Assembly (NCBI RefSeq): GCF_000959365.1
Contig: NZ_CP009555.1
Span: forward strand, 2,728,001 to 2,792,000
Source: Burkholderia oklahomensis C6786
GTDB lineage: Bacteria; Pseudomonadota; Gammaproteobacteria; Burkholderiales; Burkholderiaceae
Direction: 5' to 3'
DNA: 64,000 nucleotides
Part shown: piece by piece, positions 1 through 10,207 of the stretch
How the letters are laid out: each line of letters starts with the position of its first letter
How positions within the stretch are numbered: the first letter of the stretch is position 1
The notes under the pieces: generated by a model
Seen by the model: the letters and a program-made list of their open reading frames with translations, nothing else
The model's database searches: none
Told to the model about the DNA's origin: nothing
Made by a program: the position numbers and the translations under genes

Positions 1-16
1 CGGAGAAAACCTCAAT

Positions 17-727
17 ATGCAGCATCAGTCGTTGGCAGTTCACACCGGTTCGGGTCTTGCGCCGAAGCGCACGCTCGCACGCACGTTGCGCGCGGCGCTC
101 GCCGGCGCGGCGCTCGCGCTCGTCGCGTCGCACGCGTTCGCGAGCGGCACCGAGCAGCTGAGGGCGTTCGTGTCGAAGGTCCACGCGGCGAAGGGCGACT
201 TCACGCAGCAGATCGTCAAGGCGCCGTCGAAGGCGGCGAGCGGCGCGGTGCCGACCGTCAAGCCGACCGACAACTCGAGCGGCAGCTTCGTGTTCTCGCG
301 GCCCGGCAAATTCATCTGGACGTATCAGAAGCCGTACCAGCAGGTATTGCAGGCCGACGGCGACAAGCTCTACGTGTACGACAAGGACCTGAACCAGGTC
401 ACCGAGCGCAAGCTCGCGGGCGCGCTCGGCGCGAGCCCGGCCGCGATCCTGTTCGGCAGCAACGATCTCGAGAAGAACTACACGCTGCGCGACGCCGGCG
501 AGAAGGGCGGGATCGATTGGCTCGAGATGGTGCCGAAGGCGCAGGACACGCAGTTCCAGCGGATCGGCATCGGCTTCAGGAACGGCGTGCTCGCCGCGAT
601 GGAGCTGCACGACGTGTTCGGCAACGTGACGCTCCTCACGTTCACCAATATTCAGACGAATCCGCCGCTCAAGGCCGACCAGTTCAAGTTCGTCGTGCCG
701 AAGGGCGCGGACGTCGTGACCGGCTGA
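17..727 (+). CDS. lolA: Outer-membrane lipoprotein carrier protein LolA
   Basis: Periplasmic chaperone that takes lipoproteins from the LolCDE ABC transporter and hands them to LolB at the outer membrane. The 236-residue product is longer than the usual ~200 because of an extended N-terminus: about 25 polar/basic residues precede the hydrophobic signal core ([16 protein letters not shown], ending near residue 43). The mature part has the LolA pattern, with GDFTQQI near the start, the [14 protein letters not shown] block, and [13 protein letters not shown]. The start follows a GGAG-containing ribosome site at the window edge. rarA and serS follow on the same strand, a common beta-proteobacterial order downstream of ftsK. 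A later in-frame start cannot be excluded because of the long leader. Confidence 0.95.
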   Translation: MQHQSLAVHTGSGLAPKRTLARTLRAALAGAALALVASHAFASGTEQLRAFVSKVHAAKGDFTQQIVKAPSKAASGAVPTVKPTDNSSGSFVFSRPGKFIWTYQKPYQQVLQADGDKLYVYDKDLNQVTERKLAGALGASPAAILFGSNDLEKNYTLRDAGEKGGIDWLEMVPKAQDTQFQRIGIGFRNGVLAAMELHDVFGNVTLLTFTNIQTNPPLKADQFKFVVPKGADVVTG

Positions 728-760
728 GCGCGGCCGGCCTCGCGCCTCATCGACCGACGA

Positions 761-788
761 CCGGGCCCGCCAGCGATGGCGGGCCCGG
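761..788 (+). terminator. Strong hairpin after lolA
   Basis: A perfect 12-bp inverted repeat (CCGGGCCCGCCA / TGGCGGGCCCGG) with a 4-nt loop starts 34 bp after the lolA stop. There is no clear T-run after it, so it may end or pause transcription, or stabilise the lolA 3' end, rather than act as a classical intrinsic terminator. Confidence 0.6.
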
Positions 789-900
789 TTCGCTTCGGGG
801 CGGCGCGGCCGGGGGCGTGGCGTCGCGCCGCGCGGCTGTCATAATGTCCGGTCCGGCGGCGAATGCGTGCCGCCATCGTTTTTCGTGGGAGCCAAGGTCC

Positions 901-2211
901 ATGTCCGACCTGTTTGCAGTCGAACCGCGCCGGCCGCTCGCCGAGGCGCTGCGCCCGAAGACGCTCGCCGACGTGATCGGCCAGACGCATCTTCTCGGCG
1001 AAGGCAAGCCGCTTCGGCTCGCGTTCGAATCGGGCAAGCCGCATTCGATGATCCTCTGGGGGCCGCCCGGCGTCGGCAAGACGACGCTCGCGCGCCTGAC
1101 CGCGCTCGCGTTCGATTGCGAGTTCATCGCGCTGTCCGCGGTGCTGGGCGGCGTGAAGGACATCCGCGAAGCGATGGATCAGGCGCGCGACACGCTGAAC
1201 CGCACCGGCCGCCACACGATCCTGTTCGTCGACGAAATCCACCGCTTCAACAAGGCGCAGCAGGACGCGCTGTTGCCGTTCGTCGAATCGGGGCTCGTCA
1301 CGTTCATCGGCGCGACGACCGAGAATCCGAGCTTCGAGGTGAACTCGGCGCTTCTGTCGCGCGCGCAGGTGTACGTGCTCAAGTCGCTCACGGAAGACGA
1401 GCTCCGCCAGCTGCTCGCGCGCGCGCAGGACACGGCGCTCGCCGGGCTCGCCTTCGAAGACAAGGCGGTCGACACGCTCGTCGGCTACGCGGACGGCGAC
1501 GCGCGGCGCTTCCTGAACCTGCTCGAGCAGGCGCAGACGGCGGCGACGTCCGCGGGCGTGACGACGATCGACGCGGCGTTCGTCGAGAGCGCGATGACGA
1601 TGAACGCGCGCCGCTTCGACAAGGGCGGCGACAACTTCTACGACCAGATCTCCGCGCTGCACAAGTCGGTGCGCGGCTCGAATCCGGACGGCGCGCTGTA
1701 TTGGTTCTGCCGGATGCTCGACGGCGGCGCCGATCCGAAGTACCTCGCGCGGCGCGTCGTGCGGATGGCGTGGGAGGACATCGGCCTCGCCGATCCGCGC
1801 GCGATGCAGATCGCGAACGACGCGGCCGGGACCTACGAGCGGCTCGGTTCGCCGGAGGGCGAGCTCGCGCTCGCGCAGGCGGTGCTCTATCTCGCGTGCG
1901 CGGCGAAGAGCAACGCCGGCTACAACGCGTTCAACGAGGCGATGGCGTTCGTGCGGCAGGACAAGTCGCGCGAGGTGCCGGTGCATCTGCGCAACGCGCC
2001 GACGAAGCTGATGAAGGAGCTCGGCTACGGCCACGCGTACCGCTATGCGCACGACGAGCCGAACGCGTACGCGGCGGGCGAGACCTATCTGCCGGACGGG
2101 ATGCGCGAGCCGCGCTGGTACAAGCCGGTGCCGCGCGGGCTCGAGACGAAGATCGCCGACAAGCTCGCCTGGCTGCGCGAGCTCGACAAGGACGCCGGCA
2201 AGAAGGATTAG
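901..2211 (+). CDS. rarA: Replication-associated recombination protein A (MgsA/RarA AAA+ ATPase)
   Basis: AAA+ ATPase of the RarA/Mgs1/WRNIP1 family, which acts at stalled replication forks and is related to clamp-loader subunits. The 436-residue length is typical. Walker A is GPPGVGKT at about residues 54-61, and Walker B with the DEIHRF signature lies near residue 110. After these come the sensor-1 block ([10 protein letters not shown]), an arginine-finger region (LLSRAQVY), and the MgsA C-terminal oligomerisation domain ([30 protein letters not shown]). The frame is open far upstream, but the ATG at 901 starts the conserved MSDLFAVEP and sits just after a purine-rich AAGG. It lies between lolA and serS, as in many beta-proteobacteria. 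Confidence 0.96.
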   Translation: MSDLFAVEPRRPLAEALRPKTLADVIGQTHLLGEGKPLRLAFESGKPHSMILWGPPGVGKTTLARLTALAFDCEFIALSAVLGGVKDIREAMDQARDTLNRTGRHTILFVDEIHRFNKAQQDALLPFVESGLVTFIGATTENPSFEVNSALLSRAQVYVLKSLTEDELRQLLARAQDTALAGLAFEDKAVDTLVGYADGDARRFLNLLEQAQTAATSAGVTTIDAAFVESAMTMNARRFDKGGDNFYDQISALHKSVRGSNPDGALYWFCRMLDGGADPKYLARRVVRMAWEDIGLADPRAMQIANDAAGTYERLGSPEGELALAQAVLYLACAAKSNAGYNAFNEAMAFVRQDKSREVPVHLRNAPTKLMKELGYGHAYRYAHDEPNAYAAGETYLPDGMREPRWYKPVPRGLETKIADKLAWLRELDKDAGKKD

Positions 2212-2229
2212 CGCGTCGGCCGGCCGACG

Positions 2230-2496
2230 TCAGCGCTTGCGGCCCGGCTGCTTCTTCCAGTATTCGAACGGCGGTTCGTGACATTCGATGTCGAGCTCGG
2301 CGACGCGCGCTTGCAGGCGCTCCTGAGCATCGGCGATCGCGAGGTTGTAGATCGCCGGTGCGATCTCCTCGACGAAGAAATGAAGCAGCGCGCCGGCCTG
2401 GATGTTGCCGATCGGCTCGTCCATGTTCTCGGCGAAATAGCGTTGCAGCGACGCGATTGCTTGGTCGCGCACGTCCTTGTCCAGTTCGATGGCCAT
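2230..2496 (-). CDS. DUF2164 family protein
   Basis: An 88-residue protein of the DUF2164 family, function unknown. It matches the family in length and in the pattern I/LDKDVRDQAIASLQRYFAEN, the NIQAGALLHFFVEEIAPAIYN core and a C-terminal basic tail. It is predicted soluble, helical and cytoplasmic. It converges on rarA (18 bp between stops) and diverges from serS. The start was chosen as MAIELDKD, where family similarity begins; the minus-strand frame runs far upstream without homology. Confidence 0.85.
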   Translation of the reverse strand: MAIELDKDVRDQAIASLQRYFAENMDEPIGNIQAGALLHFFVEEIAPAIYNLAIADAQERLQARVAELDIECHEPPFEYWKKQPGRKR

Positions 2497-2667
2497 CGAT
2501 TCTCCGGTGTCGGCCAGCGTTGGCGCCTGAGCGCTTACTCTGGTCCCATGCAAAGCGGCTTCCCGGCACGCGATGCGCAAGCCGGCAGCGCGATATTGCC
2601 ATGGGCGGCGCCGCGTTTGCGCTGCCGCCCGTCGAGCGTGCGCCGTGGCGGGCGCGCGGTGCGTTAG

Positions 2668-4005
<1,338 letters not shown>

Positions 4006-4116
4006 GTGGGCGCCCGAGTGGCTTCAAGAAATATTTGAAGAAAAAACTTGGAAGTCTGCGAAGAGTTGTTCTATAATCTTCGCTTCGCCGGGGCGACCTA
4101 CCGGTGAGCGAAAGAA

Positions 4117-4207
4117 GGAAAGGTGGCAGAGAGGTCGAATGCGCCGGACTCGAAATCCGGTATACGGTTATACCGTATCGTGGGTTCGAATCCCACCCTT
4201 TCCGCCA
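4117..4207 (+). tRNA. tRNA-Ser(CGA)
   Basis: A 91-nt class II tRNA with GGAAAGG/CCTTTCC acceptor arms, an encoded CCA end, anticodon stem CCGGA/TCCGG around loop CTCGAAA (anticodon CGA, reads UCG), a long variable arm (TACGGTTATACCGTA) and the TTCGAAT T-loop. It lies just after serS and marks the left edge of the IS-rich accessory region. Confidence 0.97.
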
Positions 4208-4221
4208 GATGCATGCGAAAG

Positions 4222-4258
4222 ACCCCGTAAAGTCAATGACTTGCGGGGTTTTTTGTTT
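4222..4258 (+). terminator. Rho-independent terminator after tRNA-Ser(CGA)
   Basis: ACCCCG...CGGGGT stem extended by GTC/GAC with one bulge and an AAT loop, followed by TTTTTTG. This placement is right for ending the serS/tRNA-Ser transcript. Confidence 0.85.
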
Positions 4259-4374
4259 TCCGGCTCACGAATAGACTCTCAAGCGGGCCATGGTGCAGAC
4301 AGGGGTTCTGGGATGGCGCTGGAACTGCGCTGGTGCCGTGCATCGCGCGCCGCCCAACTTGCTCCTAAAAAACT

Positions 4375-5266
4375 CTAACAAAATGAGTGTTTGGGGGCTG
4401 TTAACCCGCCGCGCGTTTTGTTAACCTCTTCGTTGTTTCGCTGACGAGGAGGCCATGGCCAAACCGATACTCGATGACGAACTGTGGTCACTGATCCAAC
4501 CACTGCTGCCTCCACCGAAGTCACGCCGTACGCGATACCCGGGCCGCAAGCCGCTGGACGATCGCGCCGTGCTGACCGGCATCCTGTTTGTGCTGCAATC
4601 CGGTATTCCCTGGGAAATGCTTCCGCAGGAAATGGGCTGCGGCTCGGGCATGAGCTGCTGGCGCAGACTGCGCGACTGGCAACAGGCGGGCGTCTGGGAC
4701 CGGCTGCACGAAGTATTGCTGGCGAAACTTCGTGCAGCCGATCGCATCGACTGGTCGCGTGTGGTTATCGATTCGTCCTCCATTCGTGCAGTGGGATCGG
4801 GTCAAAAACAGGACCCAATCCCACTGATCGGGCGCGACCCGGTTCAAAGCACCATCTCGTTACCGAAGCGCAGGGCATCCCGCTCGCGCTGATCCTCACG
4901 GGTGCCAATCGCAACGACGTCACCCAACTGCTGCCTCTGATCGAGGCCATTCCGCCCATTCGTGGCAAGCGCGGGAGGCCTCTGTCAAAGCCCGTCGTTG
5001 TGCAGGCCGATCGCGGTTACGACCACGACAAATATCGTAAGCCCTTGCACGCTGCCGGTATCGCCACGCAGATCGCACGCCGTGGTGAGCCCCACGGCAG
5101 CGGCCTCGGCAAGACCCGGTGGGTCGTCGAGCGCACCTTCGCGTGGCTGCACAACTTCAGACGCCTGCGCATTCGATTCGAGCGCCTTGCCTCCATACAC
5201 GAGGCGTTCATGAAAATCGCCGCCTGCATCATCTGCTGGCGACACCTTCAAAAATCATTCTGTTAG
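4375..5266 (+). mobile_element. IS5-family (IS427-type) insertion sequence
   Basis: An 892-bp element bounded by imperfect terminal inverted repeats: CTAACAAAATGAGTGTTT at the left end and, on the other strand, CTAACAGAATGATTTTTG at the right end. The transposase stop codon lies inside the right repeat. Size, two-frame transposase and repeat style fit the IS427 group of IS5. I see no unambiguous target duplication. It lies 167 bp after the tRNA-Ser. Confidence 0.88.
4455..5266 (+). CDS. IS5-family transposase, two frames joined by -1 frameshift
   Basis: DDE transposase of the IS427 group. The first frame (4455-4892) starts MAKPILDDELWSLIQPLLPP after a GAGGAGG ribosome site and carries the N-terminal DUF4096-type domain and the first catalytic Asp (VVIDSSSIRAVGSG). 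The -1 frame then continues KTGPNPTDRARPGSKHH and carries the second Asp (QADRGYDHDKYR) and the Glu (VVERTFAWLHNFRRLR), ending at 5266. The switch falls at the run of five A around 4804-4808 in GTCAAAAACAGG. This is the usual expression mode for this IS group, so the element looks potentially intact rather than broken. Confidence 0.88.
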
Positions 5267-5569
5267 CGCTTCTTGCAATCACGAGCGCCCGAATATGGCA
5301 TTGGGCGGTTTTACCCCGAAGCAGCGGCTGGCCATGGCCGCTTAGTTTCTACTTCTGCCTGCCGTGGAAAACGGGGGTATTACCCAGCATGCAATCGTCT
5401 CAAAAAAGATGTCCAAGTCCTTGATCTGTCTAGGGGACCAAAGACACCTTTTCTGAGAGCCCACAGCTGTTGTTGTCTTTCGGAAAAGATGTCCGTGGTC
5501 TCGATGTGTTGTCAGCGAATAAGAGACTGCCATCGAGGCAACTCACCGCTCACGCAGGCTGAGGTCTGA
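5267..5569. other. 303-bp spacer between IS5 element and hydrolase fragment
   Basis: No gene can be supported here. The DNA is less GC-rich than the core genome and contains a repeated AAAAGATGTCC (near 5405 and 5484) and short open stretches only. It probably represents scrambled remains of older insertions. Confidence 0.4.
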
Positions 5570-5731
5570 CTGCAATATGTCCGCCTCACGGAAGCTGTCT
5601 ATCGCACGGAAATCTTCGAGGTGCCCGTGCGCGACGGGCGGCAGATTCGCGTGCGGGCCTATTGGCCATTCGGCACGGGAGACTGCGGGTCGCGGCAGCC
5701 AGCTATCGTTTATGCGCACGGCGGCGGGTAA
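5570..5731 (+). pseudogene. N-terminal fragment of an alpha/beta hydrolase (HGGG type)
   Basis: This frame reads LTEAVYRTEIFEVPVRDG, then QIRVRAYWPFG and ends QPAIVYAHGGG followed directly by TAA. The YxHGGG segment is the oxyanion-hole motif of hormone-sensitive-lipase-type alpha/beta hydrolases. Everything after it, including the nucleophile elbow, is missing, and the IS3 element begins 26 bp downstream. No convincing start or ribosome site is seen. This is a truncated remnant, most likely cut by IS activity. Confidence 0.65.
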
Positions 5732-5943
5732 TGCAATGGGCGCGCTCGACCCTGTCTGGAGTTGACCCTGTAATCCCGGACACAGCATCACACTAAGGTT
5801 GCTGAATCCATTGAGCGCCGGAACTCGCGAGGCGAGCAGTACTTCAGTGCGCTATGGGGATGCTTTTCGTTGTAATGCTCGAACGCGATGGCCAAGTTGC
5901 GTGCAGCAGTCGCTGCGTCCGGCTTCGGCATGAAGGCAACGTA

Positions 5944-5951
5944 GTCGCGCT
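5944..5951. repeat. Target-site duplication, left copy
   Basis: GTCGCGCT directly flanks the left end of the IS256-family element; the identical copy is at 7321-7328. Eight bases is the usual duplication for this family, and perfect identity suggests fairly recent insertion. Confidence 0.92.
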
Positions 5952-7320
5952 GGACGTGTCAGGAATTTCGTGTGCTGAGGCCGGTTAAAAATCTCAGCTG
6001 ATGGCGGAGGTGAATCGCTCGCCGAACAGAATGGCGAACTGATTGACTGCTTGCCGCCAGGTGATAGGCGGCATCTTCCAATCCTTTTCGATGTTGCGCA
6101 AGGCCAGATACAGCAGTTTGCTGGCGGCTTCGTCGCTCGGGAAGTGGCCGCGGTTCTTGACGATCTTGCGCAACTGCATGTGCATGCTCTCGATAGCGTT
6201 TGTCGTATATACGATTCGACGCACCTCGGGCGGATAGGCGAAGAAGGGGATTACCTGTTCCCATTGGCGCTGCCACATGGCCGCGACGGTAGGGAATTTG
6301 CGCCCCCACTCGCTTTGCGCAAAGGCGTCGAGCGCCGCTGCCGCCGCCTCGGCCGTGGCGGCTTGATAGATCGGCTTGATCGCGGCAGCCAGCGGCTTGC
6401 GATCCTTCCAGCTCGCCAGATTCAGCGAATTGCGGATCAGATGCACGATGCAGGTCTGGATTTGGGCGGCCGGATAGACCGCCTCGATCGCTTCGGGGAA
6501 GCCGCGCAACCCATCGACCACCGCGATCAGGATGTCGTGCAAGCCGCGGTTCTTCAGCTCGTTGAAGACCTTCAGCCAGAACTTGGCGCCTTCGGTTTGC
6601 TCGATCCACAAACCCAGTACTTCCTTGCGGCCGTCGGCGCGGATGCCCAGCGCCAGATAGACCGCCTTGTTCTTGACCGTGCCTTCGTCGCGGATCTTCA
6701 GCCGCAGCGCGTCAAAGTACACGATCGGATACATGGCCTCGAGCGGCCGCTGCTGCCACTGTTCGACGTCGGCCAGCACCTCGTCGGTGACCGTCGAAAT
6801 CAGGTCGGGCGAGACTTGCAACCCGTACAGTTCCAGCAGATGGCCCTGAATCTCGCGAACGCTCATGCCGCGCGCATACATGCTGATCACGTGGTCGTCG
6901 AAGCCTGGCAGCCGGCGTTGGTACTTGCCGACCAACTGCGGCTCGAACGTCGCCTGTCGATCGCGCGGAATATCCAGCTTCAGTTCGCCGTTGGGCGTCA
7001 GGACCGTCTTGGGGCTGGTGCCGTTGCGGTGGTTACCGGCCCTGCCTTGCTCGGTCTCGGCTTCCAGATGGTGGCTCAACTCGGCCGCGAGCATGCGCTC
7101 GGCCAGTTGCTTCTTGAGCTGGCCGGCCAGCCCCGATTCGCCCAGGATCGACTCGGCATCCTTGCCCTGAACCTGGGCAAGCAACTGATCGATCAGCTCA
7201 TCGGGAAACAGCTTCGGTGCCTTCGGGTTCTTGCTCTTCTTGGTCACGGTTGCTTCGGTCATAGGACATTATTTCCGTTATCGTCTCATGACCTCGGCAC
7301 ACTAAAAATCTGACAGGCTC
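5952..7320 (-). mobile_element. IS256-family insertion sequence
   Basis: A 1369-bp element with terminal inverted repeats: left end GGACGTGTCAGGAATTTCGT and, on the other strand, right end GAGCCTGTCAGATTTTTAGT, both followed by GTGC(T/C)GAGG-like sequence. It has a single transposase gene and a perfect 8-bp target duplication. It sits inside orfB of the IS3-family element. Burkholderia carry IS256-family members such as IS1356; exact identity cannot be set without a database search. Confidence 0.92.
5994..7262 (-). CDS. IS256-family (mutator-type) transposase
   Basis: A 422-residue DDE transposase of the IS256/MULE class. Family segments include the N-terminal [29 protein letters not shown], the first Asp region ([17 protein letters not shown]), the second Asp region ([21 protein letters not shown]) with the following CIVHLIRNS, and the Glu region ([30 protein letters not shown]). 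The frame is unbroken and the length is full for the family, so the element is probably still able to move. The start [11 protein letters not shown] is the first in-frame Met inside the right repeat. Confidence 0.95.
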   Translation of the reverse strand: MTEATVTKKSKNPKAPKLFPDELIDQLLAQVQGKDAESILGESGLAGQLKKQLAERMLAAELSHHLEAETEQGRAGNHRNGTSPKTVLTPNGELKLDIPRDRQATFEPQLVGKYQRRLPGFDDHVISMYARGMSVREIQGHLLELYGLQVSPDLISTVTDEVLADVEQWQQRPLEAMYPIVYFDALRLKIRDEGTVKNKAVYLALGIRADGRKEVLGLWIEQTEGAKFWLKVFNELKNRGLHDILIAVVDGLRGFPEAIEAVYPAAQIQTCIVHLIRNSLNLASWKDRKPLAAAIKPIYQAATAEAAAAALDAFAQSEWGRKFPTVAAMWQRQWEQVIPFFAYPPEVRRIVYTTNAIESMHMQLRKIVKNRGHFPSDEAASKLLYLALRNIEKDWKMPPITWRQAVNQFAILFGERFTSAIS

Positions 7321-7328
7321 GTCGCGCT
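7321..7328. repeat. Target-site duplication, right copy
   Basis: Identical 8-bp partner of the copy at 5944-5951, lying directly outside the right end of the IS256-family element. Confidence 0.92.
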
Positions 7329-8009
7329 TCATCGTCTTCACGAAGCTCTCGGCCATCCCGTTACTTTGGGGGCTGCGCACCGGCGTGGTCAATGGCTTCA
7401 GGCCGAGGGCCGCTGCGAACCGGCGCGTATCGTCGGCCGTATAGCCCGAACCGTTGTCGCTCAGCCACTCGATTTCGGACGGCGTATGCAACTCGTTGCC
7501 AAACCGATTTTCCACTGCAGCGAGCATCACGTCGCGCACGATGTCGCCGCTGTGGCCTGCCGTCGTAGCCGCCCAGCTCATCGCTTCGCGGTCGCAGCAG
7601 TCCAGCGCGAACGTCACTCGCAGCGGTTCGCCGTTGTCGCAGCGGAACTCGAAGCCATCCGAACACCAACGCTGATTACTGCGCGGCACGGCCACTTTGC
7701 CATCGTGCCGACGCTGCGGCCGAGGCGCAGTTGGACGACGTTGCATCAGCAGACCACGAGTGCGCATGATGCGATAGATGCGCTTCGCATTGAACGGCAC
7801 CTGTCCGGCAGCAATGCGTTCATTGCGTAGCGAGCCCCACACCCTACGATAGCCATAGCTGGGCAAATCGCCGACGACTCGGCGGATTTCTTCGACCACG
7901 CTCGCATCGTCGGTCTGCCGCGATTGACGGCCATCGCGCCACGTCGCCGGACGCGACAGTCGTGCCGAAACGTTCGAGCGCGACACGCCGAGAACTTCAC
8001 AAACCAGTT

Positions 8010-8405
8010 TCACTGGTCGTCCTCCGGCAGCGAGAGCGAGAGCGCTATCCATTTTTTTGCTCGGCCATACTCGACTGCTTCGCGGAGAATCTCATTCTCC
8101 ATGGTCTTCTTGCCGAGCATCCGCTGCAGCTCGCGAATCTGCTTGAGTGCATCGGCCAGCTCCGATGCCGGGACCACCTCCTCACCAGCCTTGACCGCTG
8201 ACAGGCTCCCGTCCTGGTACAGCTTGCGCCAGTGGAACAGCTGGTTTGGGTTCACGCCGTACTGGCGCGCAACCATCGAAACCGACTTCCCCGGCTCGAA
8301 ACTCTCGCGAACCATCGCCAGCTTCTGCTCCGCCGTCCAGCGCCGCCGACGCTCCGGGCCCGTCAACACTTCCATCACTTCCTGCCTGGTGTTAGTCAAA
8401 AACAC
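8010..8405 (-). CDS. IS3-family orfA (helix-turn-helix subunit)
   Basis: OrfA of an IS2-group element, 131 residues (121 if the later Met of [12 protein letters not shown] is used). It shows the HTH_Tnp_1-type domain ([20 protein letters not shown] ... [20 protein letters not shown]) followed by a leucine-zipper-like helix ([20 protein letters not shown]). Near its end, at 8050-8057, the minus strand has a run of seven A before TGG, a classical A-AAA-AAA slippery site from which orfB is read in the -1 frame. Confidence 0.9.
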   Translation of the reverse strand: MFLTNTRQEVMEVLTGPERRRRWTAEQKLAMVRESFEPGKSVSMVARQYGVNPNQLFHWRKLYQDGSLSAVKAGEEVVPASELADALKQIRELQRMLGKKTMENEILREAVEYGRAKKWIALSLSLPEDDQ

Positions 8406-8660
8406 AGTCTTATGCCTACCCGCTAGTTTAAGTGAGAGGCTATGTCCGGCGTTTCAGGGGGCTGCTCCACGACTGCACATGGCGGCAGCGAGACCAGGGT
8501 CAACGACATGTGATTCCCCCGTCATTTTTGGTAGTTGCACCGTCAATGCGAGTACGGCTCAATAGAACAGAGGGCGGTAGGCGGGACCATCTGGCATGCC
8601 ACGCTTGTTGCCCCCTTCAGATGTTCCTAATGTATGGGTACTTGGTAAAAGGAGAATCAC

Positions 8661-9026
8661 ATGAACATCAATGGCACTTATAAATCCCAGGACGGCGCAT
8701 TCACTCTGACGATCGCCAACGCGAACGAAGGACACGGAACGTTCGGCGGGAGCTATGTCTCGACATACACGCCGCAGGGACAGCAGACCTTTAGCGTGTT
8801 TGCGGGAATCTGGAACTACGTGGGCAATCCCGCTATCACGCAAAACAGCATCGCGTTTATCGCGAATATTCGGCCCAACAACTGGCCCTATTGCATCCAG
8901 GACAGCTGGAGCGGCGTCATGACGCAGCAAGGACAAATCTTGTTGACGGGTGTCCGTTCATATCTATCTGCGAATGGAACCTACGTGCTGTCTTCATTGG
9001 GGACGATGCCCTTTAGCGCCCAATAG
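8661..9026 (+). CDS. Small beta-rich protein, possible avidin-like fold
   Basis: A 121-residue protein with a strong ribosome site (AAAGGAG, 9 bp before the ATG), no signal peptide and no transmembrane segment. It is rich in short Gly/Thr/aromatic strands. I read a loose resemblance to streptavidin: GTYKSQDGAFTLTIANANEG...FGGSY against the first hairpin, a central TFSVFAGIW strand, DSWSGVM where streptavidin has TTWSGQ, and QILLTG against QWLLTSG. Several biotin-contact residues, including the Trp before LLT, are not conserved, so biotin binding is uncertain; a lectin-like beta barrel is an alternative. Base composition is less GC-rich than the core, and it sits between IS debris and the fimbrial operon, suggesting transfer. 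Confidence 0.55.
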   Translation: MNINGTYKSQDGAFTLTIANANEGHGTFGGSYVSTYTPQGQQTFSVFAGIWNYVGNPAITQNSIAFIANIRPNNWPYCIQDSWSGVMTQQGQILLTGVRSYLSANGTYVLSSLGTMPFSAQ

Positions 9027-9122
9027 GGCCGCGGCCAGACGAGTTCAACCCGACCTCACAACCGCTTGCTCCAGGCGGAAGCCGGCGCGTTGCAATCGAC
9101 GGCGTACAGCGTCCTCAGTGTC

Positions 9123-9150
9123 AAAAAAGAGCCCGCGACATGCGGGCTTG
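9123..9150 (-). terminator. Intrinsic terminator downstream of fimbrial operon
   Basis: On the minus strand AGCCCGC-ATGTC-GCGGGCT is followed by CTTTTTT. It would end transcription coming from the fimbrial operon or from the former secretin gene. A degenerate copy is at about 15376-15400. Confidence 0.85.
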
Positions 9151-9227
9151 TTCATGCCCTACAGCTTTCTCACCTGCAGGAGCAGGTGGGTTTCTGTGCG
9201 ACTACTGCCGCTCGAATATCCGTTCAT

Positions 9228-9535
9228 TCATGAAGGCAGGAACGACGACAGACCAGAATCGATACAGGTCGTCTTATCCTGCGTCAGCCCGCCGATGAGT
9301 GCCGCGTCGCCATTCTCGACGCTGAACGACGATTCGAGCTTGCGCATGTTCTTCGTCGGCGAAACGTTGACGCCGGTCGCAGTGCGCAGAAATCGCGGAC
9401 TTCCTCCGTAACCGTCGAGTCGATCGTGCTTGCCTTCACGGTCGGCTGCACCCGAAAAATCACATCGGCATCCTGATATTGCGCGCTCCGCACCAGCGCG
9501 GCGGTCGCGCTCGGATACGGCCGGGCGCGGAACGT
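9228..9535 (-). pseudogene. 3' remnant of a secretin gene (type II/IV pilus secretin family), frameshifted
   Basis: Read on the minus strand, one frame gives QYQDADVIFRVQPTVKAST and TVTEEVRDF; after a frameshift near 9395 the next frame gives TATGVNVSPTKNMRKLESSF then SVENGDAALIGGL followed by TQDKTT and a stop at 9228. The tail V-x-N-GD-x-x-L-I-GGL is characteristic of secretins (PF00263), the outer-membrane rings of type II secretion and type IV pili. The N-terminal domains and most of the secretin core are absent. It abuts the stop of the last fimbrial gene. A second, more decayed copy lies at 15.4-15.6 kb. Confidence 0.7.
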
Positions 9536-10122
9536 CACGGAGTCGGCTGCGCGGTAAACGTAAGGGGCCACGCATAGGTGCCGTCCTTTGCCGTCTTTGC
9601 GAGCATGAAGCGATAGGTCAGCGTGAAGTTCGTGTTGATTGCGGTGTAGGGCACCGTGATTATCCCGCCCGTCGCCGGCAGCACGGCAGTCTTGCCGAAT
9701 CCGCTGATCTCGATCGAGCTAAAGAGTGACTGGCCGACGGGAGAGACTTGAACCAGCAGCGCGTAGCCAGCACGGTCGTTGGTCTGAACGGCAAGCTGCG
9801 TGCCACTGCTATTGTCTTTGTCCGGCACGCTCGTAAAGCCTTGGTTGCTGTCTTTGTTGGTGATCACCAGGCGACTCGGATTGGTTACCGTGATTCGCAC
9901 GTACGGTTGGACCGATGCGCCGACCGACAGCGATCGATTCGCTTGTTTCGCCTCGGTCCGCAACGGCGGGGCGGCGAGCAGGGCAATCGATAACGCCGCC
10001 GTGCTGACGAGCATCCAACTGATCCGTGGAGCGATTCGCCTTGCCGGTGTGCTCGCTGCGCCTGTCCGTTCGCTCCGTTCGCACCGCGATCCGGTCGCGT
10101 TCGTTCTATCGGTTTGATTCAT
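9535..10122 (-). CDS. Fimbrial operon terminal protein, putative minor subunit or adhesin
   Basis: A 195-residue secreted protein, last gene of the chaperone-usher operon, 85 bp after the second spore-coat-U subunit. It has an unusually long polar/basic N-terminus followed by a hydrophobic signal core (WMLVSTAALSIALLAAPPL). The mature part is a beta-rich domain (SVGASVQPYVRITVTNP, TLTYRFMLAKTAKDGTYAWP) without the conserved disulphide Cys pair of the other subunits. I do not recognise a named domain. Its position suggests a minor pilin or tip component; that is inference. Start MNQTDRT was chosen because upstream residues lie in the intergenic gap. Confidence 0.7.
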   Translation of the reverse strand: MNQTDRTNATGSRCERSERTGAASTPARRIAPRISWMLVSTAALSIALLAAPPLRTEAKQANRSLSVGASVQPYVRITVTNPSRLVITNKDSNQGFTSVPDKDNSSGTQLAVQTNDRAGYALLVQVSPVGQSLFSSIEISGFGKTAVLPATGGIITVPYTAINTNFTLTYRFMLAKTAKDGTYAWPLTFTAQPTP

Positions 10123-10207
10123 GGTCTGCACCCGTCGTCGTTGTCCGCCGCGGCGGTCCGCTGCAAGTGGAGTCGTGGTCCGTGCCCGACCCCGCGCGAT
10201 CTGCCGC

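Larger units (their letters stand above)
5788..8052 (-). pseudogene. IS3-family orfB transposase, split by IS256 insertion
   Basis: The 5' part (8052 down to 7321) encodes about 243 residues: the N-terminal helix-turn-helix segment, the [16 protein letters not shown] domain, and two catalytic acidic residues of the rve integrase core ([24 protein letters not shown]), ending ...[11 protein letters not shown]. The 3' part (5951 down to 5788) resumes in frame [13 protein letters not shown] and ends [13 protein letters not shown]...REFRR. Removing the inserted element and one 8-bp copy rejoins the frame exactly. The frame begins at A7-TGG, so orfB would be made as an orfAB fusion by -1 frameshifting. 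The interrupting element makes it non-functional. Confidence 0.9.
5757..8469 (-). mobile_element. IS3-family (IS2-group) element interrupted by an IS256-family element
   Basis: Imperfect terminal inverted repeats are visible: TGGAGTTGACCCTGTAATCC at 5757 and, on the opposite strand, TGGAGCAGCCCCCTGAAACG ending at 8469, both continuing into CGGACA. Removing the inner element and one target copy leaves about 1.34 kb, normal for the IS2 group. It carries orfA (8010-8405) and a split orfB. I see no clear flanking target duplication for this outer element. Confidence 0.85.
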
